NCBI RefSeq assembly: GCF_030272615.1
Contig: NC_081406.1
Span: forward strand, 115,165,783-115,229,782
Source of the DNA: Cryptomeria japonica
Lineage: Eukaryota; Streptophyta; Pinopsida; Cupressales; Cupressaceae
DNA: 64,000 nucleotides
Direction of reading: 5' to 3'
In this document: positions 1 through 12,487 of the stretch, one piece after another
How positions within the stretch are numbered: position 1 is the stretch's first letter
Layout: each line of letters opens with the position of its first letter
The notes under the pieces: generated by a model
What the model was told of the DNA's origin: nothing
Database searches by the model: none
What the model saw: only the letters and a program-made list of their open reading frames with translations
Translations under genes and position numbers: made by a program

Positions 1-12
1 ATTTATAAATAT

Positions 13-1071
13 TTAATTAAAATATAACATTAACTGTGAAAACACAAATCTTACCAATACATCATCAATGTATGATGACGGTGCCTCCTTGCCTCTAGCA
101 TGTGAGGACTCCCCAGGGTATCCTCGAGTCTGTGTAATAACCTTCGGTGCATCATGCATCTCATGCACCTTGTAATTTGCACTGTCCACAGTAGGATCAA
201 CGGGCTATCCAACTGGACCCAAGCATACGTGCCCACACATGACACAACTATGTGGCATGCATATGTGTGGAGCCAAGGATGACATGTCAGCACCACCTGA
301 TGCACTGCTACCATCAAAAGTAGGCTGAGCTATTGACACAGCCTGAGAAACCAAAAGGCTACTCAAATAGTGAATAGCCGATATGGTCCATGAAGTCGCC
401 CAACAAATGATATCAGGATGCTGAACTACAAGTGGGGGATCAACAGGAGGAGGGGGGACATATGGGCCCTGGACTACTTTGACTGCCCCAGGTCTATTTT
501 GGGGCATACCTAAACCTACACCCTCGAAAGGTTGGATGTCAAAGTAGTTCACATGTTTCTGTAAAACAAACTCAGCATACAATTTTTTAATGAAATAGAA
601 GGGGATATCAAGATTGTCGTTGGGTGGTTTGTCAAAAACCATCCACCAACAATCCCAAAAGTTTTTCACAATCCCATCATTTGTGCACCATTTGATAGAA
701 ATTTTTGTTTTATTGGGATCTACAGGCTAACCAGTACAGGGATTGACAAACAATGAGGTGATTTCGGCTTTGGATATCTCAAGATCCTTGATATCCTTAT
801 ACGACAAGCCATCTGCATATTTTTCCTTCATAAAATCTCGCCACAAAAGGGCGGCATCATGCTCCTCAGTCATGGTTTCCATACTTTTTACGATTGACAT
901 GAGAGGATCAAACAATGGGTTTAGACGAGGGATCCTACGATATACTTCTGCAATCCCCCTCAATTCATTCAAATTTTGTGCAATCAAATCTTGAATTGAG
1001 GGGGGGTTTGGCAAATGAGGGTTTGGTTGTTACAGTTGTGGTTGGTCAGTGTTTTCATTGTTATCTCCCAT
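13..1071 (-). pseudogene. Broken ORF of unknown function (353 codons, 3 internal stops)
   Basis: I do not recognise this gene. On the minus strand one frame runs from the ATG at 1071 to a TAA at 13-15, about 353 codons, interrupted only by TAA at 1030-1032, TAG at 727-729 and TAG at 205-207, with no frameshift. The N-terminal part is charged and helical-looking. The middle contains a Trp-rich stretch (WDCWWMVF, near 640-665) and a proline cluster (PPPPVDPP, near 430-450). The part near 210-270 is Cys/His-rich (CMPHSCVMCGHVC), which could bind metal. A GTAAGA near 52-57 could be a splice donor, so the last codons may be intronic. Continuity of frame across three stops argues for a recently coding sequence rather than chance. 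It could be part of a DNA transposon or a captured host gene; nothing visible decides. Confidence 0.5.
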
Positions 1072-1433
1072 TTTTAACCTAATTGAATGTAAACAATTAA
1101 ATTTAGTTAACAAATTTAAACAATTAGGTATTTGATTTTAAAAAAACCTATTTTTCATGAAAAAAACCCATATTTTCAATGAAAAATCAAATAAACATTC
1201 ACAAAAAATACAAAAAATGAGTGAAAATGATTCAAAATGACAAAATTCTTACCTCTAAATCAATTTTTTAGCAATTTTTTGTCAAAAAACCAGATATCAG
1301 ATGGAGTGGATATCGGATTTTGACAAATTCATGCGACCCGTGAGTTAAAAATGACTCACAGGACTGTCGCTGTCTAAATATAAAAGTCTTAGAAAATCGG
1401 ATATCTGATTTCAACACTTAAATTATTTTTAAA
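1072..1433. other. Non-coding AT-rich stretch
   Basis: There is no ORF or recognisable motif here apart from copies of the GATATC-centred palindrome at 1291-1320 and 1394-1411. It is either upstream DNA of the broken ORF on the minus strand or the edge of an unrecognised element. Confidence 0.4.
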
Positions 1434-1760
1434 TAACATATATAATATAATAATATATTATATAATATATTATTATATTATATAATACGTATTGTATTAT
1501 ATTATATATATTATAATATAATATAATATAATATTATATTATATTATATTATATTATATATTATATAATATTGTATTATAATATATATAATATTATATTA
1601 TATTATATATAATATAATACAATATTATATAATATATAATATAATACAATATTATATAATATATAATATAATATAATATAATATAATATAATATAATATA
1701 ATATTATATTATATATAATATAATACGTATTATATAATACGTAACATATAATATATATTT
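1434..1760. repeat. AT-only low-complexity tract (TATAATA-type)
   Basis: About 325 bp is composed almost entirely of A and T, in overlapping TATAATA, ATATTATAT and TAATATA units, interrupted only by a few TACGTA steps. It is rich in self-complementary segments and could extrude hairpins. It carries no coding signal; ORFs crossing it are by-products of the repeat. Confidence 0.9.
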
Positions 1761-1780
1761 TAAATTAAAATTACAAATAA

Positions 1781-1815
1781 AAATCGGATATCCGATTTTA
1801 TCTGATATCCGATTT
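1781..1815. repeat. Perfect 18-bp palindrome plus a second partial copy
   Basis: AAATCGGATATCCGATTT at 1781-1798 is a perfect palindrome, followed at once by TCTGATATCCGATTT at 1801-1815. Related copies lie on the other side of the AT tract at 1291-1320 and 1394-1411. The arrangement resembles subterminal repeats of a DNA transposon, but no terminal inverted repeat or target duplication was identified. Confidence 0.7.
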
Positions 1816-1920
1816 GCATAGGTAATTACCAGGCCAAGGTGTACTGACACCCAGGCCAAGCAAAAAGTCAACATGGATTTTCGCATTTTTAGGCGAGTGA
1901 GGAAGGCTATTTTTTTCACA

Positions 1921-4900
1921 TCACCACTTTTTGGCCCCCCTTGATCCTGCACTAACCCAGAAACCATCCGCACCTTTATTTGCTAGCTGATCCGCTCTGG
2001 AATTGCCTTCTCTATAAATATGCTTAAAGGTGATTTCATCCAAGGACTGAATATCAATCATGATGTTATGATTGAGAGGATAGCATTGAGTTTCCAATTA
2101 GGCATATTTCCTTTTGTGAGGGTATTAATAACGATAGACGAGTCCCCCTCTATGTTGATTTTTCCTAATTTTAGGATTTTTCCTAATTTTATACCTTCAT
2201 GAAATGCTCTTAGCTCTGCCTCATTGTTGGAGCTTATACCCGTTGGTGAGGCTAGGGCTGCAATTTCCTCCCCTTTTGAATTGTGTATACAACATGCAAT
2301 ACCCGAAATACTAGGATTCCCTCTGGAAGCCCCATCAAAGTTTAGCTTAAACCAACCATCTTTAGGGGGGACCACTTGCACTCCTTTCACTTTTGTAGGT
2401 TGATGGATGGCCCATCTCCAACATATGGGGGAATTTTCAAACCAATCCATTTTAGTCTCATTTCCCCATCCCATTCAGTCATCTCCAAATTTTTCTAACC
2501 CTTCATAGATTGACAATTGATTAATTCAATTATTGCAGCCTCAACCTTGTTTGTAAGTTGAGGCCAGTCCATCTTGCAATCTTTAAAGATCCTCCTATTC
2601 CTTTCTTTCCAGATCTCCCAAATTAATAGTGAAGGAGCTGAAACTCATAAACTCTTATACAAGCATCTTTTGTTTTTGATCGGCCATGCTTGGAACATGA
2701 CTAGGATTGAGTCTGGGATGGGGGCATACAAATTCATCTTCAATTTAAGCCAACCCCAACAATTGTGGGAGTATTCACAGGTCAGCAATAGATGATTAGT
2801 TGTTTTCTCCATCTTCTCACAGAGAGGGCATCTACTAGGTCCTTCAAAATCCATTCTCCTGAATGTGGAAGATGTCAGGATTCTATCCTGAAGTGCCAGC
2901 CAGGCAAATAACCCAGCTTTGGGAAGACATATTTTATCCCAGCATAGTTTTAGTGAGATGTTTGTATCCTTGGTTTGTCCTTTTCTGATGAGATCATTGT
3001 ATCATTCTCTAGTGCTATATTTACCTTTCTTAGATCCATCCCATGATAAACCATCCTCCTTTTGACTAAAGGAGATTATTCTTGAAGCCAATGTGTCTTC
3101 TAGAACTTTTAACTCATTAGGTGGGAGATCTAAGTTTCCTAAGGATTTCCACTTCCATCTTTTAATGCCATCGACCAAGATTTCCTCTATATAGTCTGAA
3201 ACCTTATCTCCCCACCGACTCTCCAGGATTGATATGGCAAGGTAGCCTCCCCAAGAATCCTTCCAAAATAATGCTTTCTCTCCATTCTCTAGATTCCAAG
3301 TCAGCTTACTAGATATGATTTCCTTGTAGTTCATCATGAAATTAAAAATAGTTGATCCCTTAGGAGGGGAAGAGATTATAAAGATGCTAATTGGATAATA
3401 ACTTTGGAGGTATTTGTTATAAAGTAATTTCACCCACCTTAAATGGGGGTTATTATACATTCTCCATACCAGCTTTGCCCCTAGAGCTTTACTTTGGAGA
3501 AATATGTCTTTTATTCCCAACCCCCCTTTTTCTTTTGGTTTATAGATTTTATCCCATGCTACCAGGGGCATTCTGAATTTTTCATTAGCTCCTTGCCAAA
3601 AGAAGGTCCTCAGATGTTTGTTCAGTTCCTTCTTTTTTGATATAGGTAGGTCAATACAGGAGAATTGGTATATGGCCATGGTTGATAAAACTGATTTTAT
3701 CAGAGTTGCCTTGCCCACTGAGGACAACCATCTTCCCTTCCAAGTATCTATTCTTTTTATAATTTTTATTAGAGTTTGGTCCCATAAATTCGAGGATCTA
3801 CAACCCTTATCCAAGGGTATACCTAGGTATTTACAGGGTAGGTTGCCTTTGTTAAATTTGAGGATATTGCTTATTTTATTTGCTAGTTTTTCTTTTGTAT
3901 CGAAGAAGAATATATTTGATTTTAGGGTATTGATTTCTTGGCTAGAAGCCATTGAGTAGGTGTCAAGAGTTTGCTTGATATACTTGGCTTCTAGCATATC
4001 ACTATGTCCAAAGAGCATAGTGTCATCAACAAATTATTGGTGCGTGGTGGCTTCAAGTTCACTAGTAATTTTGATGCCCTAGATAGACGACTGCTCCCTG
4101 GCCCTATTAAACAATCTTCCCAGGGATTCTACCATTAGAATGAAGAGAAAGGGAGATATAGGGTCCCCTTGCTTGAGTCCTCTAGAGATAGCAAAAAAAC
4201 CCATAGGAGATCCATTAACAAGAATTGACATTCTGGGTGTGGAAATGAATTCGTAAATAAGGTTGATCCATTGTTTAGAAAAGCCAAAGGCTTCAAGGCA
4301 TTTGCATAAGAAGTGCCAATATACCTTGTCATAGGCTTTTTTGATGTCTAACTTAATTAGAATACTTGATTCTTTATTAGTCTGTACTGAGTGAATTGCT
4401 TCTTGGGCAATGATGATACCATCATAGATTGAGCGGCCTTGCACAAACCCAGTCTGTTCCTCATTGATCAATCGGGGAAGAAACGTATGTAGTCTATTTG
4501 CAATTGTTTTCGTTAGTAGTTTGTATAATGTGTTACATAGGGCTATCATTAAAAAGTCTTCAAAGCACTCAACTTTATCTTTTTTTGGTATTAGGGCTAT
4601 AAATGTATTGTTTAGCTCCTTTATAATTTTACCAAAGTTTCTTATTCCTTCTAACGTGTCAGTGATCTCATCACCAATGAAGTTCCAGCATTGCTGGTAG
4701 AAGGAAGTTGGGAATCCATCACGTTCGGGGGCTTTGTCCAAGTTCATCTGAAAAAGTGCTCTCTCAATCTCTTCCTTAGTGAATTTGGGATTTAGAAACT
4801 GATTCTGTTCTTTGTTTATTAGCTTTGGGATACACTTGAGGACATCGTTCCTAGAGGCTAATCTTGATCCTTCCAGGTTGTTAAAGATGATGCTAGAGTA

Positions 4901-6115
4901 ATCAATTGCTTCTATGGCAATGACCTCCGGGTTGTTGCTCAAATTACCAGGTTGAGTCTTAATGTTGTTGATTTTATTTATTATTCTTTTCTTCTTAGTG
5001 CTATTGTGGAAGAATTTGGTATTTCTATCCCCTAATTCTAGCTAGAGTTCCCTTGACTTTTTTTTCCAGAAAATTTCTTCTTTGGCCAAAATTTCTTCAT
5101 ACTCTATTAATAGGGATTTTTCTCTAATGTAGAGATAATTGTCCATGCCCTTCCTAATAACATCTTCATTTATTTCCTTTAAAGCTTCTTCTATTTCAAT
5201 ATTTTGCTGAAGATATTTCCAAAATTGTTCTTATTCCACACTATTAAATTTTGTTTTATTTTTTTAATCTGGCAACTACTTGGAAGGATTTGGAACCTAT
5301 TGCCTCGGCTTCCTTCCACCATTTTTCTATTAACTTTAAGATATTCTCATCTCTTAGCCACATTAGCTCAAATCTAAATGGGCTTCAGGTAGAAAGGACA
5401 ACTTCTAAGATGTTGAGGTGGACTAGGAAGTGGTCTGATCCAGAATAATGGTAGGATATTTACTTCAAAGGAGTTTGGAATGTTGGTCAAACTTCCCCGT
5501 AAGAAAAATCTGTCCAATTTTTCTACAATATTGCAGAATCCTTTTCTCCTATTATTCCAATTAAAGGAGTTCATTTCAGTTTTGATTTCCATTAGATTGC
5601 TATTTATTATCCATTCTCTAAAATCTATGGTGGCCTGGGAGACTTTTTTCATGCCCCCCCATTTTTCCAAAGGATCTTCTATGGCATTGAAATCCCCTCC
5701 TATAATACTAAACTGATCCAGCATCGAAGTGAGGAATTGCTCGATTTCAACCCAAGTTTTCTTTTTGTCCTTGTTCTAAATGGCCCCATATACATTTATC
5801 AAGAGGAATTTTAAATTTCTCTTGTTACTATTAATCCAACCACACAAATAGTTGGGAGACTTATGTATTGACTCATAGGAAATTGCTCTAGGGTCCTAGA
5901 TTACTACTAATCCTCCAAACGCCCCCATGGCTGGGATCCCCACTACTTCTCTTATCCCTAATTTTTTGTTAAATGCTTTTAAATCATCCTTTTTTAGTTT
6001 TGTTTCTTGTAATAAAATTAATTCTGGGCTAAATTTTTTTAAGCAACATTTTATGATTTGCTGCTTGTTAGGGGCATTCCACATGAAGAGCATCATTCCA
6101 CATGAAGAGCCTCAT
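1921..6115 (-). pseudogene. LINE ORF2: endonuclease, reverse transcriptase, RNase H (broken)
   Basis: ORF2 would nick target DNA and reverse-transcribe the element RNA. The endonuclease keeps QETK (near 6000-6012), GGDFNA (5681-5701) and SDHF (5425-5440). The reverse transcriptase (about 3000-4942) keeps KKAYDKV, GLKQGDPISPFLF and FVDD (4020-4032). A zf-RVT type region with CPLC...H...C lies at 2755-2840. The RNase H domain has FDGASRGNPS (2306-2345), NNEAE (2215-2235), EGDSS (about 2140) and HIYREGNSRAD (1990-2025). Breaks include stops near 4076 and 4034, frame changes near 5440, 2490 and 2060, and a short tandem duplication at 6075-6110 just after the start. The whole is about 1400 codons, the usual size for plant L1 ORF2. 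Confidence 0.88.
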
Positions 6116-8172
6116 TTCTCCATGGGAAGGATCTTCCCCTTCCCTGCATAGAAAAGGTTTGTTAACTTAGTTTGGCCTTCTTCCTTTCTTCCCAAATTGA
6201 GTAAATTCGATAGGGGTTTCCTACCCCTTATTTTAATTTCTTTGGCGCAATCAGGGGAACCAATATCTTCTACGGTTTTGGCTAATCCAAGGTTGCCTTT
6301 ATCTAGTTCCTTTTATGATTCCATGATCCCCATAACCTTTTGGACTGCATCCAACATAATATCCTTCTTCAAGAGCTCTAGCATAAGAAGCCTTTTTTGA
6401 TATGCTAGTTCCTCCTCATCAACAATTTTGTCTATGAAAGTTTCCATCAGATCGTTAACTATTTCATTGGCCACATAATATAATATGATCCTATTTTCTA
6501 CTTCAGTTCTCTTTGAATGTTCCTCCTCAGTTTCCTTGGTTTCTATATTTAGGGGGTCACTAAGTTGTGATACCAAGCATGCTTTATCGTTCAAAATAGA
6601 AGGCAAGCAGTCCCTATCGTCGGCCTTGTTGATAACCCCTCCATTAAATGCCATGTCTAATTTCTCTTAGGGAGAACCCTACTTGCACCAATCCATGAGG
6701 GTAAGCTCTTTGATGAGAGGGACAAGGGGATCTATATCCATAAGTGAGGGTATCTCAAATAAGCCACCATCATCACGGGCAATTTCCCCTTCCTCTAATT
6801 CCTAAATTAGGGTTTCCTTATCCTTCCTATCTATTGTATTCCTAATTAGGTCTGATTTATCCATGGTAGCCTTCATCAAAGTGTTTATGGTGAAGCCTCC
6901 TCCTTCTAGATTAAGAGTTAGAACAATCTTATCCTTAGGGGGTAAAGCTGGACTTCTATTTCCCAGATTAGGGTTGGGTAGGGTGAGATCTAGAAGGATA
7001 ACTTCTCTTTAGACCACTCCGCCTTTATATAATTTTGGTTTAATCCCATACAAAGAATGATTTTTTATAATTTTAATAGGCTCAATGTTAACAGTTTTGA
7101 TTGGCAATTTGACCATCATCTTGATGGTTGCAGAATCTCTAAAATTTTCCTCTAAACCTTCAAAACCCCCAAGTGAATCACCTATTATGACAAGGCAATG
7201 ATCGTGAATAAGCTCAACTGGGAGGTTATGTAGTTCTACCCACCTTGGGATAGAATGATCTTCAAAAATCTTAGGGGAAAAATTCAGTTGCCATTTAAAA
7301 AAGGAGAAACAGTAACCTTGAAAGAAACTAGGTTGAAAATTTAGTAATTTATCCCTTAATACTAATGATTTGCAATGAATAAACATATAATTATCTTCTA
7401 AGGTTGTGATACTTACCTGCCCTTTGGTTGTGGAGATCAACCACTGGATAATATCTTGGGTGGAGGCACCGAAACCACACCATTTGCCAAAGAAACCACA
7501 TCTTTTGTAATCCTCCCAGATATCATTTGTGTACTGGTTACTTATGATAATTATGTTTTGACCAGAGCTAGTATAGGAATTGACTTGCTTCTTGCTAATA
7601 TGATTTTGAGACTTTTTCGCTAACTTAAAAGCCTAAGGAAGGGCTCTTGATGGTTTTGGCAGAGACTTCGCATGAGGCCTTTTTTCCCCAAGTTTAACCC
7701 TATTTACACCCGTGGCAATAGAATTTGCAGTAAATCGAGTTGGTTGTTGTGATGGCCACCAATTGTCCTTCCATGCCGATCTAGGGTTCCTTTATTTTCC
7801 CGACCAATCAGTATCTACTATCGCAGATGCAGAGATATTCTTGTTATTTGTAAATTTAGATTTATTTTGGCTGATTGGGAGGCCACCTGGAACCCTAGCC
7901 GCATTATTGCAAACTTGATTCAGAGTTAATGGGATCTAATTTATGCCTGTAGCGCAGGATTGCATAGATGAAAGTGCTTCAAATCTATTTGTTGAACACA
8001 CCTTGTTTTTGTGGGCATTTTGAGAAAATGATGTAGCTTGCCATGGGGATATCCTCTTAGACATTGGATATTTTTAGGGTGAAGGGTGGTTTTCAGTAGC
8101 TGGATGCAATCTCATGATCATAGGATACTTCTTACCACTTGTCATGGTTTGGGCAAAATTTTGCAGAGCCAT
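6112..8172 (-). pseudogene. LINE ORF1 (DUF4283-like RNA-binding protein), nonsense-broken
   Basis: One minus-strand frame runs from the ATG at 8172 to the TGA at 6112-6114, 686 codons, with stops such as TAA at 8074-8076 but no frameshift. The central part, roughly 7009-7560, has the pattern of the DUF4283 domain of plant LINE ORF1 proteins (a GFFGKW segment, then a strand-rich region with IPRWVELHNLPVE). The C-terminal third, 6112-6660, is charged and likely helical. In plant L1 elements ORF1 binds the element RNA in the nucleoprotein particle. No CCHC knuckle is visible. The stop codon overlaps the ORF2 start as ATGA, which suggests termination-reinitiation for ORF2. Confidence 0.75.
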
Positions 8173-9225
8173 TTTTTTAAAGATATTAGAATAAAATAAA
8201 AGTATAACAATTTCACTTGGATTAAAAACAATTTTTGAAGATAAAATAAATATTTTACCTTAAATATTTAAATTATTCTTTATATATATTATCTTAAATT
8301 AAAAATTAAAAATATTCTAATTGTCTTAAATAAAAAATAAATAAATAAATTACATTTTAGAAATATTGTTTGTAGGCTAAGATGAATGGCGGTAAATGAA
8401 AAACTTTCTTTGAGTGAAATTTCATGTTGGGAGCTATTTTTGGTTAGCACTCTACTAGTGGCATACATTAACCCGGACTGCATTTTGACTACATTTTGGT
8501 TAATCAAAAATTGTATGTAGCAATATTGCAAATAGATTGCATGCAAACCTTTCTATACTACAGTTTTATCATCAGAAGCTTATTAAAGAATAGTGATTTG
8601 TGGCATGCAAGGCTTCATGCATAGAGGAAACTAAACCAAACTCCTAAAAGGGTGCTTAAGAGTCTCTCAAAGTTCCAATTCAATAGTTTGATTCACACAA
8701 AAGGTGAGGTTTTAAGCCTTTTAAAACCTTATTTCTTCATAGGAAAAGATTTTATGGTGTTTCCCCACGTAACAATGAATATTTTAGATTTAGAGTTTTT
8801 GATATCATTGAAAGCTCTAACTTCAAGCTATTTAGAAATATAGAGGAGATTTTATTCTTGTTCTTTTTTAAATATTTTCTCCCCAAAGCCTATGAATTAA
8901 GATAAAAATAGAGAAATGAGAATGTTTTGTAGAAGTCAAGGGCATTTTACTATGTAAAGACAACCCCAAATCTGAAAACTTGAAAACATCTTTAGCTACA
9001 ATTTCTAAGAACGATGTAAAGACTTGAAAGCATCATCTTGTTTATATTTTTTGATATGCCTTTCTTGAAGCTTAGGATTAGAAGTAACTGTAATAAACTC
9101 CTTATTTACGTCAATAAACACGTTGTCCATTTCTATATCTTTCGTGTCTTCGGTGGGATAAGTCCATAGCTTACATAAAGCATCGCTATAACCATCCCAA
9201 TTGATTTTGTAGGTCCCCTAAAAAA
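8173..9225. other. Gene-free AT-rich flank
   Basis: No coding region, RNA gene or mobile-element motif is supported here. It may include the LINE 5' UTR. The stretch 8290-8350 (AATTAAAAATTAAAA then ATTGTCTTAAAT) resembles units of the minisatellite at 9838-10025. Confidence 0.5.
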
Positions 9226-9227
9226 AT

Positions 9228-9268
9228 TCACACACACACACACACACGCACGTATGTATGTATGTATT
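9228..9268. repeat. Microsatellite (CA)n followed by (GTAT)n
   Basis: About ten CA dinucleotides are followed after a CGCACG interruption by four GTAT units. It is a simple-sequence repeat with no coding content. Confidence 0.95.
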
Positions 9269-9791
9269 AAAATAAATATATGTATATGCAACATCCTAAA
9301 ATTGAACCCTTGTACAATTTTGACTGCATTGGATCCCTACCTTAGCATTTGTGCCTCTTTGGCCTAACTCAGACCTAGTTATGCCCATTCTCCTCAAGAA
9401 TTGCATCATTTTTTACCTTGTCCTAGCCCCTAAATGGGGTAGGACCAGGGTGCCACATCCTAGTCCTCCCTATTTTGGGCCCCCTTTAAACCCTTTTCCC
9501 CATTTCAACTTTGAGTAAGATTTATAGCCTTGGAAAACCACCACAGAATACTAAAAGAAATTAAACATAAAAATCACAAATCAAATAAAGACTAAAAAGG
9601 AAAAATAAAATAAAATAAAGGAAACAAAACAAACTAAACACAAGGATAAAAATGAACCAAAAAACTAAGAAAAGAGAAAAAATAAATCAAAAAAGGAATC
9701 GAAACAAAAAAATAGAAAATAAAATAGACAAAATAAAGAAAACAAAGAAAAATAAAAAAATAATCAAAATAAATAAAAGAAATTATAAAAA

Positions 9792-9793
<2 letters not shown>
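9269..9793. other. Gene-free stretch ending in an A-rich tract
   Basis: 9540-9790 is A-rich and purine-biased; the lysine-rich ORF read through it is a composition artefact. The part 9290-9530 shows no motif or ORF that I can support. Confidence 0.5.

Positions 9794-9833
<40 letters not shown>
9794..9833. repeat. Microsatellite (AT)n, about 20 units
   Basis: An uninterrupted run of AT dinucleotides of about 40 bp. It is likely to be length-variable. Confidence 0.97.
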
Positions 9834-9835
<2 letters not shown>

Positions 9836-9837
9836 TT

Positions 9838-10025
9838 AAATTAAAAATTAAAATTATTTTAACTATCATAAATTAAAAAATTAAAACTATTTTAATTATC
9901 ATAAATTTTAATGATAATTAAAATTATTTTAATTATCATAAATTTTTATGATAATTAAAATTATTTTAATTATTATAAATTAAAAATTAAAACTATTTTA
10001 ATTGTCTTAAATTAAAAATTAAGAC
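9838..10025. repeat. AT-rich minisatellite with palindromic units
   Basis: About four imperfect units contain TTAAAAATTAAAA, ATTATTTTAATTATCATAAA and the palindromic TGATAATTAAAATTA. Adjacent units are partly inverted (TTATCATAAA and TTTATGATAA), so the tract can fold on itself. The last unit, ending ATTGTCTTAAATTAAAAATTAA, resembles 8290-8350. Confidence 0.75.
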
Positions 10026-10759
10026 AAAAGAAAATCATTTTTTATCAATAGGCAGGAAAAGGCAAGGAATGGGGGGAAATGAATTTGCATGTCTTTGTTA
10101 ATTATTCCTTTGGCAGAAAAAATTTGAAACATATTCTTAGAAAAATAGTCCCACCTTTGCAGATCGCCTTCCTCACTGAAGATAAAGAAAATTGCAGAGA
10201 ATGGAACATGAGAAAGGACTAGGTTTGAGATGTGCAATAATTTCCAAACCAATCCAATTGTGTAAAATGTTTGCCTCCTTCACACATTACAATTTACAAC
10301 CTTATCTTCTATGGCCATTTGATTTTTAGATAATTTTTAATTTTTTTAGATTTTTAGAGGTTCTACATAATGTGGGTATTCTAGATTTGGTTGCTTGTGT
10401 TGGTTAAAAATCTTGTGGGTATTAATCCTCTAGACTATTGGCTGACTTTCCACATTCATTTTCCAAAATATAAATAAACAATTAATTATTCATTATACAT
10501 AAGAGAGGAAAAACACCGGAGCATTTTAGATCATTCTTTCTGAAACGATCATTGAGTTTCTCTGCAAATTCACCTATGCTTGGTATTTAATTAGTCGATA
10601 AGGTTTAAGTGGAAGATTTTTTTCCTTGAAATTCATTTTTTTTTTACCAGGATAAGTGTCATCCTATTTGTTGTCTATCTTTTTACTGGGATCGTGGAGT
10701 GATGAATGCATCCTACTGACATTTTGTTTCATTTGGTAGCTATGAAATTAAGGTATGTT
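10026..10759. other. Gene-free flank of copia F
   Basis: No coding or RNA signal is seen. The 5 bases before the copia F LTR (10755-10759, ATGTT) do not match the 5 bases after it (20265-20269, ATCTA) well enough to call a target duplication. Confidence 0.5.
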
Positions 10760-12487
10760 TGTTGCCATTGTGTTTTCATTGATGTCAACCGGTATAGGAT
10801 GTTACCGACATCACTGACATTGATGTCAACTAGTGAACAAGAGGTTGTTGGAATTTGAGTTTGATGACAACCAAAATAGAAGATGGACCGGTATGTGAAA
10901 AGAGTTGATGTGCTGTCATTTGTGACAACCAGGTGACCATCTTCATGCAGAAGGAAGAACCGACATGCACAGGTAAGTTTGATGTGTAGTAATGTGACCA
11001 CTTTGAAAAAGGGCTATTGATACGGTGTTGCATACAACCAGGATGAAGATATTACATGATGAGAATTGGTTATGCTGAAGTGGGAGAATACTGTTTGGTT
11101 CATATAAATGCTAGAGGAGAAGTAGAAGTATGAACAGGCCACCTGATTGCTAGTATAAGGATAACTAGCAGGACTTCCACTAGATGAAGAAGCCATCATA
11201 GGATAGGTGATAGGTTGACAGAGTATGTACCCTTTATTTGCAGGATGACATATGTCATGAGGATGGTGTATCCTTTCCTCGGTAAAGTCTCACTTGGACC
11301 TGCAGAATGATTCCCTAAGATTGACAAGTGATTGAATGCAGAGACCGGTTATACCAGTGAAGGAAGATTGACCAGTTGAGATGGTGTGTTTTCCATCTTG
11401 ACAAAATAGATGAGAGTAGAATCGATTTGATGGAGAAGAATGTTGGTGTGTCTATAGGAATAAATATGGGATACTGAGATTCTAAAGGAAGGTTGATGCA
11501 AAACGGTTGGAGTGTGATGACTTGGTATCATCAACATGTCTCTCCGGCAAGAAGGAAAGTATGTTATCCATTGGCAGACACATCTACCAGAATCTGCATT
11601 GGTGATTGTTGACATGTTATGTCAACCGGTGAAACATCAGAGAAGAGACAAGGAAGATAAGGTTCTCACCTGATAAAGATGGAGTTCGTTGAAGGTTGAT
11701 GACATGGTGTCATCAATAGTGGTTACCTATATTAAAGCCCACCGGTAATATGGACAAGGGGCAGGTGCTGAAGACTCCTACTTGATAAGAATGTGCATTT
11801 TTTGGATTGACATGTCTAAAGATCGGTTTGAGTGCTCCACCGGAAGTTCAGTACAGTGCAACCATGGTGAGGTAGCCAATAGAGTGTGAGACACTGGCAG
11901 AGCGGTGAAGTGCCGACACAAGGGTTACACCAGAAGATTAGAAAAGGTCATGACAAGAAGGACAACCGGCAAGGTGGTTATTACTAGTAGGGCTGGTGAA
12001 CCGGTATGGGCGTACCAGCTATGTGTATGGTCAGTGACCAAGCTAAACTAATAGAGTAGTGTGATGAGGAGGATACCGACCATGATGCCACGTAGAGATG
12101 AGGTGGTGAATGTGCAAAGGATGGTGATGTTTGGTGTCAAAGAGGTAGTTGTGATTGGTCCAACATTAATGGTGACTACAAAGCTCAAGGTAGAGTTGTA
12201 GAGTTGTCCAACTCAAGATCTAGGACAGATTGATTGTGTGGATCGGAGTAGGTGAAGGAAACAACTAGGCCATTTATGATGATTGACTAAGAAAACCCGA
12301 TAGATTGATTGCAGGTTGCTAAAGAAGGAATGTGTGTTTTGGAAGACATGATATTGGCAGAAATGTGCAGGCAGTCATCATAGAGTTGTGATCTAATCAG
12401 ATCTAATTGGATTTGATGTGTCTCATGATCAGTGGAGAAAACCCTAAGGTGCCAAGTTTGAATTATTTTTTCATGGGAAGTCTGGGT

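Larger units (their letters stand above)
1921..8172 (-). mobile_element. L1-type LINE with plant C-terminal RNase H, decayed
   Basis: A non-LTR retrotransposon lies on the minus strand. In transcription order it has ORF1 (8172-6112), then ORF2 (6115-1921) with an APE-type endonuclease, reverse transcriptase, a zinc-binding region and an RNase H domain. Both ORFs contain several nonsense codons, and ORF2 has at least four frame changes, so the copy is dead. Neither the 5' UTR start nor a poly(A) tail (which would be poly(T) near 1.8 kb on the plus strand) is clear, and no target duplication was found. The ends given are therefore those of the coding regions only. The domain order matches plant L1 elements of the RNase H-bearing subgroup. 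Confidence 0.9.

Noticed and set aside
1704-1973. ORF of 89 codons downstream of the LINE
   Set aside because: Overlaps the LINE 3' end in another frame and runs into the AT tract.
9652-9876. Lysine-rich ORF
   Set aside because: Product of an A-rich tract running into an (AT)n repeat.
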